Below, one piece after another: positions 62,506 to 64,000 of a stretch of DNA of 64,000 nt. The notes under the pieces are model-generated. The model saw only the letters and a list, made by a program, of their open reading frames with translations. It made no database searches and had not been told where the DNA came from. Origin of the DNA: Lysinibacillus cavernae. Its GTDB lineage: Bacteria > Bacillota > Bacilli > Bacillales_A > Planococcaceae. Made by a program: the position numbers and the translations under genes. Within the stretch, counting starts at the first letter, position 1. Each line of letters starts with the position of its first letter. The stretch lies in NCBI RefSeq assembly GCF_009724685.1, contig NZ_WMEF01000002.1, forward strand, positions 248,001 through 312,000, read 5' to 3'.

Positions 62506-62601
62506 AATCGAATCATTTGAGTGATCGAACCTTCAAATGAGCTCCACAAAATGAAAGAGGAATCAACAATCAACAAAATGTTGGTTCCCCCTTCAAATGG
62601 T

Positions 62602-64000
62602 TTACACTTTAAACTCACTCACTAGATTTCGTAGACTATCTGCTTGTTGTGCAAGTTCTGTAGCGGCTGCATTGATTTCCTGCATGGATGCAGAGCCCTG
62701 TGTTGCAGCTGCGGCTGATGTCACTGTGTTGGCTGCAGATTGCTCTGCATAGGCATTGACATGAACGAAGTCACTGGCTACTGCGTTGCTATAGTCAAGG
62801 GTAGTCGATATTTTATCTACCATGGCTGCGATAATTGTTGTTGTTTCCTCAGTATGCGATAAAATATTGGCTAATGATTGGTTCGTTTCGTTTGTCACTT
62901 CCACGCCTCGGATGACGGTCGTGACACCTTCATGATTTTGGGTAATAATCGATGTGACTTCATTTTGGATTGACGTGACAATGGCTGTTACTTCTTTCGC
63001 TGCACTTTGTGATTGCTCAGCTAGTTTACGAACCTCATCCGCTACAACCGCAAAACCTCGTCCATGCTCACCAGCTCGTGCCGCTTCAATGGCTGCGTTT
63101 AAAGCTAATAGATTCGTTTGCTCAGAAATAGCAGTGATCGTGCCAATAATGGAAGTAATGTCGGCAGATTTACGACCTAACGCTTCCACCGTTGATGTCG
63201 TGGAAGCCATTGTTTCTTCTATGGATTGCATAACAAGTGAGGATTGTTCCACAGAACGGCTACCTTCATCGGCTGCTTGTTGCATGGCGACAGAGGCGCG
63301 ATGTACAGCACTTGCTTGTTCGTTTAATTGATGCATAGAATGCTCTAAATCGCTCATTTTTTGCTGGGCGCTATTCATACTCGAAATCGTATTATCACTA
63401 TCACTTGCAATATCAGCTGTTGCATCTGCAATATCCTGAATTGTACGAGCATTTTCATCTGCTAACGACATCAGCTCCTGACTACTGCCTGACACATGAT
63501 CTGCCAGTTCACTTACACGTCGGATTAAATTAGCAATCGATTCGATTAAGGTATTTGTAGATGCTGCAATGATCGAAAATTCATCATGATTACGTACTTT
63601 TACTCGTCTCGTCAAATCGCCACCTGCTTGCGCAATATCAAGGATGGAGTCATTAATTGCCTGTGTATTACGTTTTAATGATTTAAAGAGCATATAGCCA
63701 AAAATCACGATAGCTAAAAAGCCGACGATCGACACGATAAAGAACGTAGTAATCGAAATATTTACCTGTTGATTAAGCTTGTCCAATTTTGTTTTATTCG
63801 ACTTATCCATTACCGTATTGATGGTTTCAATATTATTATCAATGTGCGTTTTCATTGTTTCCCCAGTAGCACCCATCATTAACTTGCGAGCCTGCTCAAG
63901 ACCAAGTTCATCTCGCATCGTCATGACCTTATCTGAATAATCAAGGTAATTTTTATAATATTGTTCGATGGCCTGCATATGACCAAGTTCTACTTGTCGA
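62602..64000 (-). CDS. methyl-accepting chemotaxis protein, 5' end beyond the window
   Basis: At least 465 residues are visible. The reading frame is open to the right edge without a required start, so the N-terminus and first membrane helix are missing. Seen are the end of a helical extracytoplasmic sensor domain, a membrane helix ([20 protein letters not shown]), HAMP, and a signalling domain with [20 protein letters not shown] and [12 protein letters not shown]. It relays ligand binding to CheA/CheW. Its 3' end faces tandem array 2 and has no terminator that I can see. Confidence 0.92.
   Translation of the reverse strand, partial: RQVELGHMQAIEQYYKNYLDYSDKVMTMRDELGLEQARKLMMGATGETMKTHIDNNIETINTVMDKSNKTKLDKLNQQVNISITTFFIVSIVGFLAIVIFGYMLFKSLKRNTQAINDSILDIAQAGGDLTRRVKVRNHDEFSIIAASTNTLIESIANLIRRVSELADHVSGSSQELMSLADENARTIQDIADATADIASDSDNTISSMNSAQQKMSDLEHSMHQLNEQASAVHRASVAMQQAADEGSRSVEQSSLVMQSIEETMASTTSTVEALGRKSADITSIIGTITAISEQTNLLALNAAIEAARAGEHGRGFAVVADEVRKLAEQSQSAAKEVTAIVTSIQNEVTSIITQNHEGVTTVIRGVEVTNETNQSLANILSHTEETTTIIAAMVDKISTTLDYSNAVASDFVHVNAYAEQSAANTVTSAAAATQGSASMQEINAAATELAQQADSLRNLVSEFKV

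Overview
The window looks like a chromosomal segment of a low-GC, spore-forming Bacillaceae, most probably Lysinibacillus or a close relative. I infer this from the AT-rich sequence, strong AGGAGG ribosome sites, frequent TTG/GTG starts, a Spo0E-type phosphatase, a T-box-controlled threonyl-tRNA synthetase, a ypmR-ypmS-msrA-msrB block like that of Bacillus subtilis, and family resemblances recalled from memory. No search was run. I see no rRNA, tRNA, prophage or CRISPR array.

Layout. 1-12 kb: small accessory genes, including a histidine phosphatase, a DUF421 membrane protein, lipoproteins, GNAT acetyltransferases and a cold-shock gene. It also holds a FusB/FusC-type EF-G-binding protein behind an attenuator-like leader, a methyltransferase behind a short upstream ORF, a deletion remnant of an IS1182-like element, and a MarR-DUF3147-GNAT operon. 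12-14.3 kb: T-box leader and thrS. 14.3-20 kb: a secreted protein, a Spo0E phosphatase, a decayed gene, a second histidine phosphatase, and a SMI1/KNR4-GNAT-GNAT cluster. 20-30 kb: a CPBP protease, a ResC/CcsB-like cytochrome c assembly protein, a second cold-shock gene, a ComP/ComA-like two-component pair, thymidylate synthase, and an Rrf2 regulator with its NAD(P)-binding partner sharing one operator type. 30-33 kb: aspA and a chemotaxis receptor.

33.2-43.4 kb holds a tightly packed urease set (ureABCEFGD) followed directly by a five-gene NikABCDE-type ABC importer, so enzyme, metallochaperones and presumed nickel uptake can be made together. An amidase follows. 45-52 kb: two cobalamin riboswitches, one before a very short ORF and a gene of unknown function, the other before a solitary substrate-binding lipoprotein. 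Between them lies a TetM/EF-G-like GTPase. 52-64 kb: an S9 peptidase, an RlmI-type methyltransferase, an esterase, dfrA, a HIT-like protein, a hemolysin III homologue, a DegV protein, the ypmRS-msrAB block, and a second chemotaxis receptor cut by the window end.

The most unusual structures are non-coding. (1) Two tandem arrays, at 47.3-47.55 kb and 62.03-62.5 kb, differ in sequence but share a 21-nt period with occasional 19-nt steps. Both sit between convergent genes, just after a strong terminator. The second has an exact 103-nt higher-order period. (2) The EF-G-binding protein gene has a 21-codon leader peptide and four segments able to form the alternative pairings of an erm-type translational attenuator. 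(3) Both cold-shock genes have an intrinsic-terminator-like hairpin between promoter and start codon.
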